Assembly: GCA_964513925.1 (NCBI GenBank)
Contig: CAZENR010000021.1
Location: 1 to 17,063 of the forward strand
Direction: 5' to 3'
DNA from: DAORHV01 sp964513925
GTDB taxonomy: Bacteria; Patescibacteriota; Gracilibacteria; Peribacterales; Peribacteraceae
DNA length: 17,063 nucleotides
Shown piece by piece: positions 1-6,258 of this stretch (its first letter is position 1; each line of letters opens with the position of its first letter). The notes under the pieces are model-generated. The model saw nothing but the letters and a program-made list of their open reading frames with translations, made no database searches and had not been told where the DNA came from. A program made the translations under genes and the position numbers.

Positions 1-411
1 GTTTTGCAGGATAGACATGAGCAGGGGCTTGCACTGCTGGTCGCGCATGCAAGCTGGGTCGCCGTTCATGAATGTCTGAAGAAGATTGGTGCATGTGGCA
101 TCGGAGCAGCCTGTTCTCACAGCCGGCCTGGAAGAAGCGGCGGCAGGACGCGCCTTCCGCGAGGCTGCACGGCTTTGGGTTTGCGAAGGCTTTTTACTTG
201 TTCCGGAGCGTACCCGTTGCTGCGTGCCGACAGACTCTTGAGACGGCGCACTGGCGGATTCGCCGCGCACGGAAACCGGAACGCCGGCAAAGCGCTCCAT
301 GGCAAAGAGCGACAGCACCAATATTGCGGCGGTTGCGGCAATGGCCAGTACCGATACTGCATCGGAAGGCTGGTGCACCTGGGTGGATCTTTTTGATCGG
401 TGAGTACGCAT
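1..411 (-). CDS. Membrane-anchored hypothetical protein, partial (3' end outside window)
   Basis: I do not recognise this protein. It opens with ATG at 411 (minus) and stays open for 137 codons to the window edge, so the C-terminus is missing. Residues about 17-37 (AVSVLAIAATAAILVLSLFA) form one membrane segment after a short basic N-terminus (MRTHRSKRS), which suggests an N-in, C-out anchor. Residues about 45-95 are a Ser/Ala/Lys/Arg/Pro-rich linker with almost no hydrophobic content. After it comes a Cys-containing segment (GCSDATCTNLL... DPACMRDQQCKPLL) with four Cys in about 30 residues, probably the start of a secreted disulfide-stabilised domain. It is divergent from the transporter at 496 and has its own near-consensus promoter. 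The plus-strand reading frames across the same bases show no protein-like pattern and are shadows. Confidence 0.75.
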   Translation of the reverse strand, partial: MRTHRSKRSTQVHQPSDAVSVLAIAATAAILVLSLFAMERFAGVPVSVRGESASAPSQESVGTQQRVRSGTSKKPSQTQSRAASRKARPAAASSRPAVRTGCSDATCTNLLQTFMNGDPACMRDQQCKPLLMSILQN

Positions 412-428
412 GAGTGTTTGTTACAGTT

Positions 429-457
429 ATTATACTATAAATTAAATATTTTGTCTA
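429..457 (-). promoter_or_regulatory. Sigma70-type promoter for the leftmost minus-strand gene
   Basis: Read on the minus strand, TAGACA (457-452) and a perfect TATAAT (434-429) are separated by exactly 17 nt, inside a very AT-rich block. The expected start of transcription is near 421-423, giving a leader of only about 10 nt before the ATG at 411. No Shine-Dalgarno is present. Confidence 0.8.
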
Positions 458-483
458 TTTCTGCGGCGCAGAAGTCTTCCTGC

Positions 484-489
484 TAGTCT
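484..489 (+). promoter_or_regulatory. -10 element of a leaderless promoter for the BT1-family transporter
   Basis: TAGTCT ends six bases before the ATG at 496, so the transcription start should fall on or next to the start codon. No convincing -35 is visible. There is no Shine-Dalgarno. This favours ATG 496 over the in-frame GTG at 490. Confidence 0.5.
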
Positions 490-495
490 GTGCGC

Positions 496-1830
496 ATGCG
501 TCGCTTCGACCTGGTCACTGCGCTTATTCCCTTTGTGTACTTTATCGCCGGTGCCACCAGTCTTGCCGGGGTGGCTACGACCTTCTTCTATAAGGACGAT
601 TTGCACCTCTCCATCAGCCAGGTGCAGATACTGGGATCGCTGGCCATACTTCCGTGGAGCATTAAGCCGGTGTACGGGTTCTTTTCCGACCGTTTTCCGC
701 TGTGGCGTTTGCGGCGAAAGCCCTACCTGTTCTTGGCCGGACTTGCGGGGTCGGCGGGGTACATACTCATGGCCACCGTAGTTACCGATTTTAGCGGTGC
801 GGTTGTGTCCAGCCTGCTGTCGGCACTGGGCTTTGCGCTGGCAGACGTCATTGTGGATGGCATTGTGGTGGAGCGCAGTCGTACCCAGACCGAGGCGGGT
901 AAATTGCAAAGCATTTGCCGCGGCGCACTCATGCTTGGAGCCCTCGTGGTAGCGTACGCGTCGGGTATTCTGGTGGAGCAAATCGGCGCGAGAAAAGTCT
1001 TTTTCATCACGGGGTCCTTGCCGCTGCTCACGGCCGTGTTCGCCCTGTTGCTTCGCGAGCATCCAGCTGAGTTGCGAGGAGGTTTTTCCGTACGCGAGAC
1101 GTGGCGCAGCATCCGAAACGCTCTTACGGCTCCGCTGTTGTGGTCGGCGCTGTTTCTGTTCCTGTGGCGTGCTACGCCCACCAGCGGCAGCGCGTTCAGC
1201 TATTTTCTTATCGACGAGCTCAAATTCGATCCGGAGTTCTTTGGCCGCTTGTCGCTCATCAGCAATATCACCTCCATTGTTGCCATTGTTTTCTTTCGCA
1301 AGTTCTTGCTGCGCATTTCACTGCGTACGCTGCTCATTTGGGTGGTGCTGCTGAGTGTAGTACTGTCTTTGCCGTCGTTCGGGTTGCTGTATGGCTGGTA
1401 CAAAACGCTCGGCGTGCCACCGCAATTCTTTGCCGTTGCCGATACGGCTGTCGGCGGCGTACTGCAGGAAATAGGGTTCCTGCCGCTCTTGGTACTGGCT
1501 GCACGCGTGTGCCCCGAAGGCGTGGAGGCCACCATGTTCGCGCTGCTGGCAAGCCTGATGAATATCGGCCTCGCCGTAAGCGATGTAGGAGGAGCATGGC
1601 TGACGTCGACGTTTGGCATACGCGAAGCGACCGAAGTGCTGCCTGGCGACTATGCCAACTTGCATATCGTGGTGTGGATTGCAGTACTCAGCAGCTTCCT
1701 GCCGTTGGTGCTGCTGCCTTGGCTGCCCGAGACGCGCACAAAAGAAGACGCCGATGTTTCCGATCCTTCGCCGTCCGGGGAAACGTTGCAGTCCGTAACA
1801 CCCGATCGCGACAAGCGCTTGCTGGCGTGA
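496..1830 (+). CDS. BT1/FBT-family MFS transporter (folate/biopterin type)
   Basis: A 444-residue polytopic membrane protein with about 12 hydrophobic segments. The block at residues 55-78 (SIKPVYGFFSDRFPLW followed by RRKPYL) matches the hallmark of the folate-biopterin transporter family (BT1/FBT), in which an IKP-YG-SD sequence and a basic RR-PYL sequence follow the second helix. Known members in cyanobacteria, plastids and Leishmania move folates, pterins or related solutes. Substrate cannot be read from sequence, and uptake of a pterin is only a family-based inference. The length is normal for the family. The last 25 or so residues are a polar cytoplasmic tail. I chose ATG 496 because a -10 hexamer lies six bases upstream. 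The next gene starts 27 nt downstream with its own -10. Confidence 0.8.
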   Translation: MRRFDLVTALIPFVYFIAGATSLAGVATTFFYKDDLHLSISQVQILGSLAILPWSIKPVYGFFSDRFPLWRLRRKPYLFLAGLAGSAGYILMATVVTDFSGAVVSSLLSALGFALADVIVDGIVVERSRTQTEAGKLQSICRGALMLGALVVAYASGILVEQIGARKVFFITGSLPLLTAVFALLLREHPAELRGGFSVRETWRSIRNALTAPLLWSALFLFLWRATPTSGSAFSYFLIDELKFDPEFFGRLSLISNITSIVAIVFFRKFLLRISLRTLLIWVVLLSVVLSLPSFGLLYGWYKTLGVPPQFFAVADTAVGGVLQEIGFLPLLVLAARVCPEGVEATMFALLASLMNIGLAVSDVGGAWLTSTFGIREATEVLPGDYANLHIVVWIAVLSSFLPLVLLPWLPETRTKEDADVSDPSPSGETLQSVTPDRDKRLLA

Positions 1831-1844
1831 CGGCGTGGGGATGG

Positions 1845-1850
1845 TATGCT
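1845..1850 (+). promoter_or_regulatory. -10 element of a leaderless promoter for the SLH protein
   Basis: TATGCT followed by seven bases and ATG 1858. It makes ATG 1858 the likely start rather than ATG 1846, which lies inside the hexamer. No clear -35 at normal spacing. Confidence 0.5.
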
Positions 1851-1857
1851 GATCTCC

Positions 1858-2895
1858 ATGCGTTGCACACGATGGATTGCTTTCTCCCTGGTGCTCGCGT
1901 GGCCGCTTGCCGCAGCCGCGTCGCGCTTTATCGACGTACCCGATGATCACCGGTACTTGCCGGCAATAGAGCATGCGTGGCAGGCCGGAGTGGCTGCCGG
2001 GTATCCCGACGGATCGTTTCGCCCCGGCAACCTGGTGAATCGGGCCGAATTCGTTAAGTTCGTCACGCTCTACCTGTACGGCGCCGGGTCGCCGGAGCTT
2101 ACCGATTGCAGTGCTCCATGGCCGTACACCGATGTCTCGGCAGAAGCGTGGTACGTGCGCTACTTATGCCGTGCTACAGCCGATGGCATGGTGCAGGGCT
2201 ACGCCGACGGCACGTTCCGCGGCGACCACCCTATTACCATGGCGGAAGCAGCCAAGATCATCGCCATTGTCGATGTGGCATCGGGCAAAGGTGCCGAATT
2301 GCCTGCACAGGACGGTGTAGGTCCGTGGTACAAGCGCTATTTCGACCACCTTGCGATTCGACGCGCCATTCCTTTGGAGGTGCGCTCGGTCGATGAGTAC
2401 GTCACGCGTGGGCAGGTGGTGGAGATGTTCTACCGTCTGGATACCACTCCGGACGGCGTTACTTCCAGAACTTTTGATCAACTGGGCCAGGTGTCGTGGC
2501 GCGAAGTGGTAGACGAGTGCACGCAGGAACCGGTGGATGCCCCCGGAGGAACAAAGCAGTATCCCATTCGCTCTCCGTTTGAGCAGCTTGGGTACTTGGG
2601 CGAAATTCTCACCGCCGAAGAATGCACTGCCACGCGACTGCGCGAAGTTGCCGGAACCGATCGCAAAGGACGCTCGCAGCAGTATCCTTCATTGGTGCTT
2701 TCGAAGCTGCCCAGCCCGGATTTGCGTCGCTACTTGGAGCAGGCCGGGTTTCAGTGTCAAAGCCACACAGACCCCAACATGTGCCGTCATTGGGGCAGTC
2801 CTTCCGATGTTTCGATGGCGTCGCTGCTCGGATTGCGGCAGTACGCCGGGGCCATTGCATCGTTCTCGTGCCCGACTTGCGCGCGCAAACGCTAA
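1858..2895 (+). CDS. Secreted S-layer homology (SLH) domain protein
   Basis: A 345-residue exported protein. Residues 1-20 (MRCTRWIAFSLVLAWPLAAA) form a classical signal peptide with an Ala-rich cleavage region. Three SLH repeats follow: about 22-75 (FIDVPDDHRY, GYPDGSFRPGNLVNRAEFVKF), about 90-140 (YTDVSAEAWYVRYLC, GYADGTFRGDHPITMAEAAKI) and a divergent third at about 155-195 (WYKRYFDHLAIRRAIP, VTRGQVVEMFYRL). Three SLH units form the module that binds secondary cell-wall polymers in S-layer-bearing bacteria. The remaining 145 or so residues are an unrecognised Cys-containing domain ending in CPTCARKR. Three SLH units at the N-terminus of a small protein suggest a cell-wall-attached cargo domain rather than the main S-layer subunit. 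The start at 1858 gives the cleanest signal peptide and fits the upstream -10. Confidence 0.88.
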   Translation: MRCTRWIAFSLVLAWPLAAAASRFIDVPDDHRYLPAIEHAWQAGVAAGYPDGSFRPGNLVNRAEFVKFVTLYLYGAGSPELTDCSAPWPYTDVSAEAWYVRYLCRATADGMVQGYADGTFRGDHPITMAEAAKIIAIVDVASGKGAELPAQDGVGPWYKRYFDHLAIRRAIPLEVRSVDEYVTRGQVVEMFYRLDTTPDGVTSRTFDQLGQVSWREVVDECTQEPVDAPGGTKQYPIRSPFEQLGYLGEILTAEECTATRLREVAGTDRKGRSQQYPSLVLSKLPSPDLRRYLEQAGFQCQSHTDPNMCRHWGSPSDVSMASLLGLRQYAGAIASFSCPTCARKR

Positions 2896-2903
2896 TTCTT
2901 GCG

Positions 2904-2909
2904 TACAAT
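2904..2909 (+). promoter_or_regulatory. -10 element of a leaderless promoter for rsmE
   Basis: TACAAT, seven bases before ATG 2917, in the 21-nt gap after the SLH gene stop. The context TGCGTACAAT recurs at 4049-4058. The -35 is weak. The hexamer decides the start against the in-frame TTG at 2899. Confidence 0.6.
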
Positions 2910-2916
2910 CGTGCGC

Positions 2917-3615
2917 ATGAAGCTCCATCGATTCTTCATAGAGAATAGCCTGACGCTGCGTACGCTCACCGTGTTGGATGCCGCGCTGTGCCATCAGTTG
3001 TACCGTGTGCTGCGCATGCGGCCAGGTGACCGCATCGTCCTTGTCGATGGGAAGGGGAGCGAGGCGGAGGCCGAAATCGTCTCTATTGCCCCAAAGCGCG
3101 TGGAGCTGCGTTGCGAACAAGCGCGCGCGGTTGCCGAAGAGCCTAGCAAGGTGGTGACGTTGTACTGTGCCGTACTCAAGCGCGAGAACATGGAGTGGGT
3201 GGCGCAGAAGGCGGTGGAGTGTGGCATCAGCCGCATTGTTCCTGTGCTCACCGCCCGCACCGTGAAGACCGGCATTAAACTAGAACGGTTACGCGCCATT
3301 GTGCGCGAGTCAGCCGAGCAATCGGGGAGGGGCAGGATTCCATCCGTCGACGAGCCCATGACATTTTCTGTTGCCGCCGAGTCGGCGACAGGCAAGCAAT
3401 TGTTCTTCGATTTTGGTGGTACCGAGGCCTGGCAACAGGGGGGTGCCTCTCAGGAGAACGTGGGGTGTTGGGTGGGACCGGAGGGCGGCTGGACGCCGCA
3501 GGAGCGCGCGGCTGCAGAAGCGGCAGGGTGGACCGTTGCATCCTTGGGAGCACTCACGTTGCGTGCCGAAACCGCGGCGGTTCTTGCCGCGTATCTGGCG
3601 GTACACGCGGGATAA
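2917..3615 (+). CDS. rsmE: 16S rRNA (uracil(1498)-N(3))-methyltransferase RsmE
   Basis: A 232-residue SPOUT-class methyltransferase, close to the family's usual 230-250. RsmE methylates N3 of U1498 in helix 44 of 16S rRNA using S-adenosylmethionine. Residues 1-75 form the RNA-binding PUA-like domain, including HRFFIEN at the start and LRMRPGDRIVLVDGKG. The knotted methyltransferase domain begins near KVVTLYCAVLKRENMEWVAQKAVECGISRIVPV (read in parts). The SAM-pocket motifs are GPEGGWTPQE and, near the C-terminus, LGALTLRAETAAVLA, both characteristic. The start at ATG 2917 removes the six extra N-terminal residues of the TTG alternative and puts the conserved HRFF block at the N-terminus. It ends directly against the stop codon of the convergent minus-strand gene. 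Confidence 0.95.
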   Translation: MKLHRFFIENSLTLRTLTVLDAALCHQLYRVLRMRPGDRIVLVDGKGSEAEAEIVSIAPKRVELRCEQARAVAEEPSKVVTLYCAVLKRENMEWVAQKAVECGISRIVPVLTARTVKTGIKLERLRAIVRESAEQSGRGRIPSVDEPMTFSVAAESATGKQLFFDFGGTEAWQQGGASQENVGCWVGPEGGWTPQERAAAEAAGWTVASLGALTLRAETAAVLAAYLAVHAG

Positions 3616-4026
3616 TCAGGCGCTGGTCAGGTGCACGGACCTCTGTGCCACCTTTCGAAAGGCCGTGAAAGAGATGGATGTGTCGCCACCTTGAATGGCG
3701 TTGTTGTATGCGGTCATGCAGCCGCGTAGATCCGCTGCCGGGTCGGCAGATGCAGTAAGAATATCTATAAGTTCATCACGACAAGTCGCCGTGAGTACGA
3801 TTCCGGCTTGGAACTGCGCCAGCCGTACAACCTCGTGATACTGTTGCGCCTCGAACGCGGTAGCCATTTCGGCTGTGTATTCCAGTGGCATAGCGTCGCG
3901 GATGATACGCAGGATACATGCATGATCAATTTTCTCTTGAGTAAACGTATTTTCTTCCTTTGTAGAAGCCAAAAAGTCTTCAAAGAACGACTTATCATTC
4001 ACCTCAAAAGAGAAGGCGTAAGGCAA
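3616..4026 (-). CDS. Small soluble hypothetical protein
   Basis: I do not recognise this 136-residue protein. It is predicted soluble and mostly helical, with acidic and aromatic content (VNDKSFFEDFLAS, TFTQEKIDHACILRIIRDAMPLEYTAEMA), and has two Cys. No signal peptide, membrane segment or catalytic motif is visible. The start is uncertain. The longest frame begins at TTG 4026, GTG 4002 is a plausible shorter start, and no ATG lies near the N-terminus. It is convergent with rsmE, their stop codons abut at 3613-3618, and it is divergent from the gene at 4181. The opposite-strand frame at 3808-4191 has no protein-like features. The sequence looks coding (amphipathic periodicity, ordinary composition) but lacks the -10/ATG signature of its neighbours. 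Confidence 0.6.
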   Translation of the reverse strand: MPYAFSFEVNDKSFFEDFLASTKEENTFTQEKIDHACILRIIRDAMPLEYTAEMATAFEAQQYHEVVRLAQFQAGIVLTATCRDELIDILTASADPAADLRGCMTAYNNAIQGGDTSISFTAFRKVAQRSVHLTSA

Positions 4027-4030
4027 TTAC

Positions 4031-4058
4031 TTGCCAGGCTGATGCTCCTGCGTACAAT
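4031..4058 (+). promoter_or_regulatory. Promoter pointing into a large hairpin
   Basis: TTGCCA (4031-4036) and TACAAT (4053-4058) are separated by 16 nt, a good vegetative promoter. The predicted transcription start, near 4065, falls on the left arm of the hairpin at 4063-4106, so the RNA would begin with a strong stem. No start codon with protein-like sequence follows before GTG 4181. Confidence 0.5.
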
Positions 4059-4062
4059 TCGC

Positions 4063-4106
4063 GTCCCAATTCTCATCCGCGCGTGCGGACACGAAGGAAT
4101 TGGGAC
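4063..4106 (+). repeat. Palindrome with nested stem (RNA hairpin or inverted repeat)
   Basis: GTCCCAATTC (4063-4072) and GAATTGGGAC (4097-4106) are perfect 10-bp inverted repeats. Inside the loop, TCCGC (4076-4080) and GCGGA (4085-4089) form a second stem with a 4-nt loop, GCGT. The right arm is followed by TGTTCTTT. It may be a structured 5' end of the mRNA for the 4181 gene, a small RNA, an early terminator or a boundary of acquired DNA. Sequence alone cannot choose between these. Confidence 0.6.
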
Positions 4107-4167
4107 TGTTCTTTGGCACGACTGGCAGAGTGTTGAAGAACGGGAGAGAACGAGAGTCGCCCTAGTC

Positions 4168-4172
4168 GGAGA
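4168..4172 (+). promoter_or_regulatory. Shine-Dalgarno site deciding the GTG start at 4181
   Basis: GGAGA lies eight bases before GTG 4181. This is the only well-placed Shine-Dalgarno in the window and supports a GTG start for that gene. Its presence contrasts with the leaderless pattern of the neighbours. Confidence 0.6.
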
Positions 4173-4180
4173 TCCAGATC

Positions 4181-5083
4181 GTGATTCGTGAAACCATCAA
4201 GACGGTGCTAGCAAGCACCTTCGCCCTCGCCCTGGTGGCGATCTTGGGGGTGGGCTTCTATACCATCCTCAACCGTCTCGACGACGCTGCGGCCCGGCAG
4301 CGTCAGGCCAATGCGGACATCGGCGATGTGAACGTGCAGTTCACCGACCTGCTGCCGCAAATCGCCCAGAGCAACGAACTGGCGATGGAGCAGGTGCAGA
4401 TGCTCAAACAGCACGCCGACCAGATGCAGGTGCTGCGCAAGGAGCACGAGCGCCAACGAGATGCCATCCTCGCCGAAGCCAAGCAGAACCGCGAGGTGCT
4501 CCATGGCAGGATCGAAGACCTGCATCGACAATTGTGCGAGGCCGCGGCTCGGCAGGACGCGCTGAGCAAGGAGGTGGTGGCGCTGCGCTATCCAGCATTG
4601 CCCGAAGATGAAAAGCCGCTGTTCGCGCTCTATTTTGCCTCCGTCTGGCCGCCCCGGCCGTACTTCAAGAAAGAGGAGATGCCCAAGGGCCACCTTGGTG
4701 TCGAGTTGGTCTGGCAGGAACCTGTCGACAAGCCGTCCGACAGTCTCCTGACGAAAATCGTCACATGCTACGACAAGCTCGGTAGCGCCATTGGAAGGCC
4801 GCTGGCGGTCGAGAGCAACGAGAAGAAGGATCACTGGGCTGTCGCCTGGGCCTACCACAAGGAACTGAAGGACAATAAGCCGATCGGGATCATGAACATC
4901 GAAGTGTTCCCAGACCGACTTCGCGTCCTGTGGTATCCCGGGCGAGCGAAAGAGAAGCTCGAGGAAACGCCTGGCTTGCGCCAGGCCCTTCTCGATCTGG
5001 CGCGCACGACTGGCGCCAAAGCTCACACTGGCTACTGGGGTCCGCGTAGCGCAGGTCACACCGACCTCTACTTCAAGCCCTAG
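4181..5083 (+). CDS. TM-anchored coiled-coil protein, probably acquired
   Basis: A 300-residue protein that I cannot assign to a family. Residues about 9-31 (VLASTFALALVAILGVGFYT) form one membrane anchor. Residues about 33-140 are a long coiled coil rich in Glu, Gln, Lys, Arg and Leu (for example EQVQMLKQHADQMQVLRKEH). Residues about 145-300 form a globular domain with many aromatics (ALYFASVWPPRPYFKKEEM, WAVAWAYHKELKD, HTGYWGPRSAGHTDLYFKP). The gene is GC-richer than its neighbours, starts with GTG behind a Shine-Dalgarno and is flanked by palindromes at 4063-4106 and 5129-5166. I infer horizontal acquisition. A nearly full-length antisense frame (4208-5059) exists but has the composition of a shadow. 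A role as a structural or sensory membrane protein is only a guess. Confidence 0.8.
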   Translation: MIRETIKTVLASTFALALVAILGVGFYTILNRLDDAAARQRQANADIGDVNVQFTDLLPQIAQSNELAMEQVQMLKQHADQMQVLRKEHERQRDAILAEAKQNREVLHGRIEDLHRQLCEAAARQDALSKEVVALRYPALPEDEKPLFALYFASVWPPRPYFKKEEMPKGHLGVELVWQEPVDKPSDSLLTKIVTCYDKLGSAIGRPLAVESNEKKDHWAVAWAYHKELKDNKPIGIMNIEVFPDRLRVLWYPGRAKEKLEETPGLRQALLDLARTTGAKAHTGYWGPRSAGHTDLYFKP

Positions 5084-5128
5084 CTCTCAGTTGACTCGCC
5101 CATGACAACACCCTGCCCACACTGCCAG

Positions 5129-5166
5129 AGAACGGCCCCTGTCTACTACAGATAGGGGCCTGTTCT
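5129..5166 (+). terminator. Strong hairpin after the acquired gene, possible terminator
   Basis: GGCCCCTGTCT (5134-5144) pairs with AGATAGGGGCC (5150-5160) around a 5-nt loop, with one G-T wobble. The stem extends by AGAAC (5129-5133) pairing with GTTCT (5162-5166), leaving T5161 bulged. It lies 45 nt after the stop at 5083. The T-tract is poor (TGTTCT), so termination is plausible but not certain. It could equally be an inverted repeat marking the right edge of inserted DNA. Confidence 0.55.
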
Positions 5167-5191
5167 AGGTGCAAACGCACTTACAGATTGG

Positions 5192-5197
5192 TACACT
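5192..5197 (+). promoter_or_regulatory. -10 element of a leaderless promoter for the small membrane protein
   Basis: TACACT, seven bases before ATG 5205. It favours ATG 5205 over the in-frame GTG at 5169. No good -35 at standard spacing. The promoter lies just after the hairpin at 5129-5166. Confidence 0.5.
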
Positions 5198-5204
5198 GCT
5201 TCGC

Positions 5205-5546
5205 ATGACATCGGAACAATTCATGAAGGCCTTCCTGAATGTGGCGTTTTGGGTCATTTTCGTGTTATTTGCGCTGGCATTTGTGCTGAGTGCAGGGTGC
5301 TCGATTATGTTTTTGGCCCCCTCTCTCCTGGGGAGAGACACCGACCTGCTATTCATCGTGTTGCTGTTCTCACTAGTTCCGCTCTTCCTGTTCCTCATAC
5401 TGGTGCTTATGTACCGCGGTCGTCCAAGCGCAGTTCCTGCCAACGAGAAAGAGCGCAAGAATCAATCGGCGGCGCGAGCACTCGTCCTGTTTATTCTGCT
5501 TGGGTGGCTGGTATACCTGCTTAACGCCGTGTCGAGGGGGTTCTAA
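5205..5546 (+). CDS. Small three-helix membrane protein, unknown function
   Basis: A 113-residue hydrophobic protein with three predicted membrane segments: about 11-35 (LNVAFWVIFVLFALAFVLSA), 47-69 (LLFIVLLFSLVPLFLFLILV) and 91-108 (RALVLFILLGWLVYLLN). A positively charged loop (NEKERKN) lies between helices 2 and 3. No family recognised. A single Cys sits at the end of helix 1. Its stop at 5544-5546 is seven bases before the ATG of the Lgt-like gene, so the two are probably cotranscribed and it may act with that membrane enzyme. The start is chosen from the upstream -10. Confidence 0.7.
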   Translation: MTSEQFMKAFLNVAFWVIFVLFALAFVLSAGCSIMFLAPSLLGRDTDLLFIVLLFSLVPLFLFLILVLMYRGRPSAVPANEKERKNQSAARALVLFILLGWLVYLLNAVSRGF

Positions 5547-5553
5547 ACACTGC

Positions 5554-6258
5554 ATGCACATTCATCTCGTTTTTGATTTGCTGGCGTATGCGACCGGCGC
5601 CATTGTCACCGTAGCCGCCAAGCGTTGGTTGCTGCCTGCGTCGCACCCCGTGCCACCACAGCTGCGCCGCTTGTACATGATTGCCGTGTTGCTGGGCGTG
5701 ATTGCAGGCAGCTTTGTGCTTGGCACGCTGTTCCTGCGTGAATTCAACGTTGCAAACGGCTTGCTGGGCAAAAGCATCCTTGGCGCAATTGTCGGCGGAA
5801 CGGCGTCGGTAGAGGCATTCAAATGGATTTGCGGTGTGCGCGGGTCCACAGGCGGGCTGTTCGTGCCGGGGCTGACCGCAGGCATTGCCGTTGGTCGCTT
5901 GGGCTGCCTTCTTTCCGGCCTGGAAGACAATACCTATGGCATTCCAACCGGTGCGGCATGGGGCTGGAATTTTGGCGATGGCATCTTGCGGCATCCGGTA
6001 CAGCTGTACGAATCTCTGTCCATGGCAGTACTACTGGTCGTGATGACGTACTTCCTGTTGCACCGTAACAGCTTTTGGCAGCGCAATATGTTCTACCTGT
6101 TTTGCATTGCGTATGGCGCACAGCGTTTTTGCTGGGAGTTCCTCAAGCCGATTCCGGCTGTGGCTGGCCCTTTCACATTGCCACAACTCTTCTGTGCTGG
6201 CCTGGCCGTCTATGGCATTGCTATGATTCGTGCCAATGCCAGCCACCAAAGAGTTTAA
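5554..6258 (+). CDS. Lgt-family (prolipoprotein diacylglyceryl transferase-like) membrane protein
   Basis: A 234-residue polytopic membrane protein of the Lgt superfamily. True Lgt transfers diacylglyceryl from phosphatidylglycerol to the lipobox Cys of prolipoproteins. Family motifs seen here are VGRLGC (113-118; its Arg corresponds to a catalytic Arg of Lgt), RHPVQLYE (146-153), and QRFCWEFLKP from residue 190, which matches the second conserved Arg/Glu region. It departs from canonical Lgt: the usual GR-NF-N-E block is replaced by GRLGCLLSGLEDNTYG, and the protein is shorter. This is typical of a separate Lgt-like subfamily, so the acceptor may not be a lipoprotein. Its 3' end overlaps the radical SAM gene by 23 nt. 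A weak G-rich tract (5536-5540) lies 13 nt before ATG 5554. Confidence 0.8.
   Translation: MHIHLVFDLLAYATGAIVTVAAKRWLLPASHPVPPQLRRLYMIAVLLGVIAGSFVLGTLFLREFNVANGLLGKSILGAIVGGTASVEAFKWICGVRGSTGGLFVPGLTAGIAVGRLGCLLSGLEDNTYGIPTGAAWGWNFGDGILRHPVQLYESLSMAVLLVVMTYFLLHRNSFWQRNMFYLFCIAYGAQRFCWEFLKPIPAVAGPFTLPQLFCAGLAVYGIAMIRANASHQRV
6219..6227 (+). promoter_or_regulatory. Extended -10 promoter inside the Lgt-like gene, driving the radical SAM gene
   Basis: TG (6219-6220), one base, then TATGAT (6222-6227) form an extended -10. ATG 6236 follows after eight bases. This would let the radical SAM gene be made from its own leaderless transcript as well as by read-through. Confidence 0.55.

Noticed and set aside
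4..413. Two overlapping plus-strand frames at the left edge
   Set aside because: Both are antisense to the open minus-strand frame that has a signal-anchor helix and a consensus promoter.
442..1181. Long open frames opposite the BT1 transporter
   Set aside because: The plus frame has clear transporter motifs, and the minus-strand frames have shadow-like composition.
4022..4035. A GGCAA-TTAC-TTGCC hairpin at the start of the small minus-strand gene
   Set aside because: A 5-bp stem with a 4-nt loop is expected often by chance and overlaps the promoter TTGCCA. I do not call it a separate element.
4208..5059. A 283-codon open frame on the minus strand, almost as long as the plus-strand gene
   Set aside because: It is rich in His/Leu/Gln runs typical of the reverse frame of a coiled coil. 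The plus strand has a Shine-Dalgarno, a membrane anchor and coiled-coil periodicity.
5129..5166. The palindrome as a certain rho-independent terminator
   Set aside because: The stem is strong but the following T-tract is poor, so I list it only as possible.
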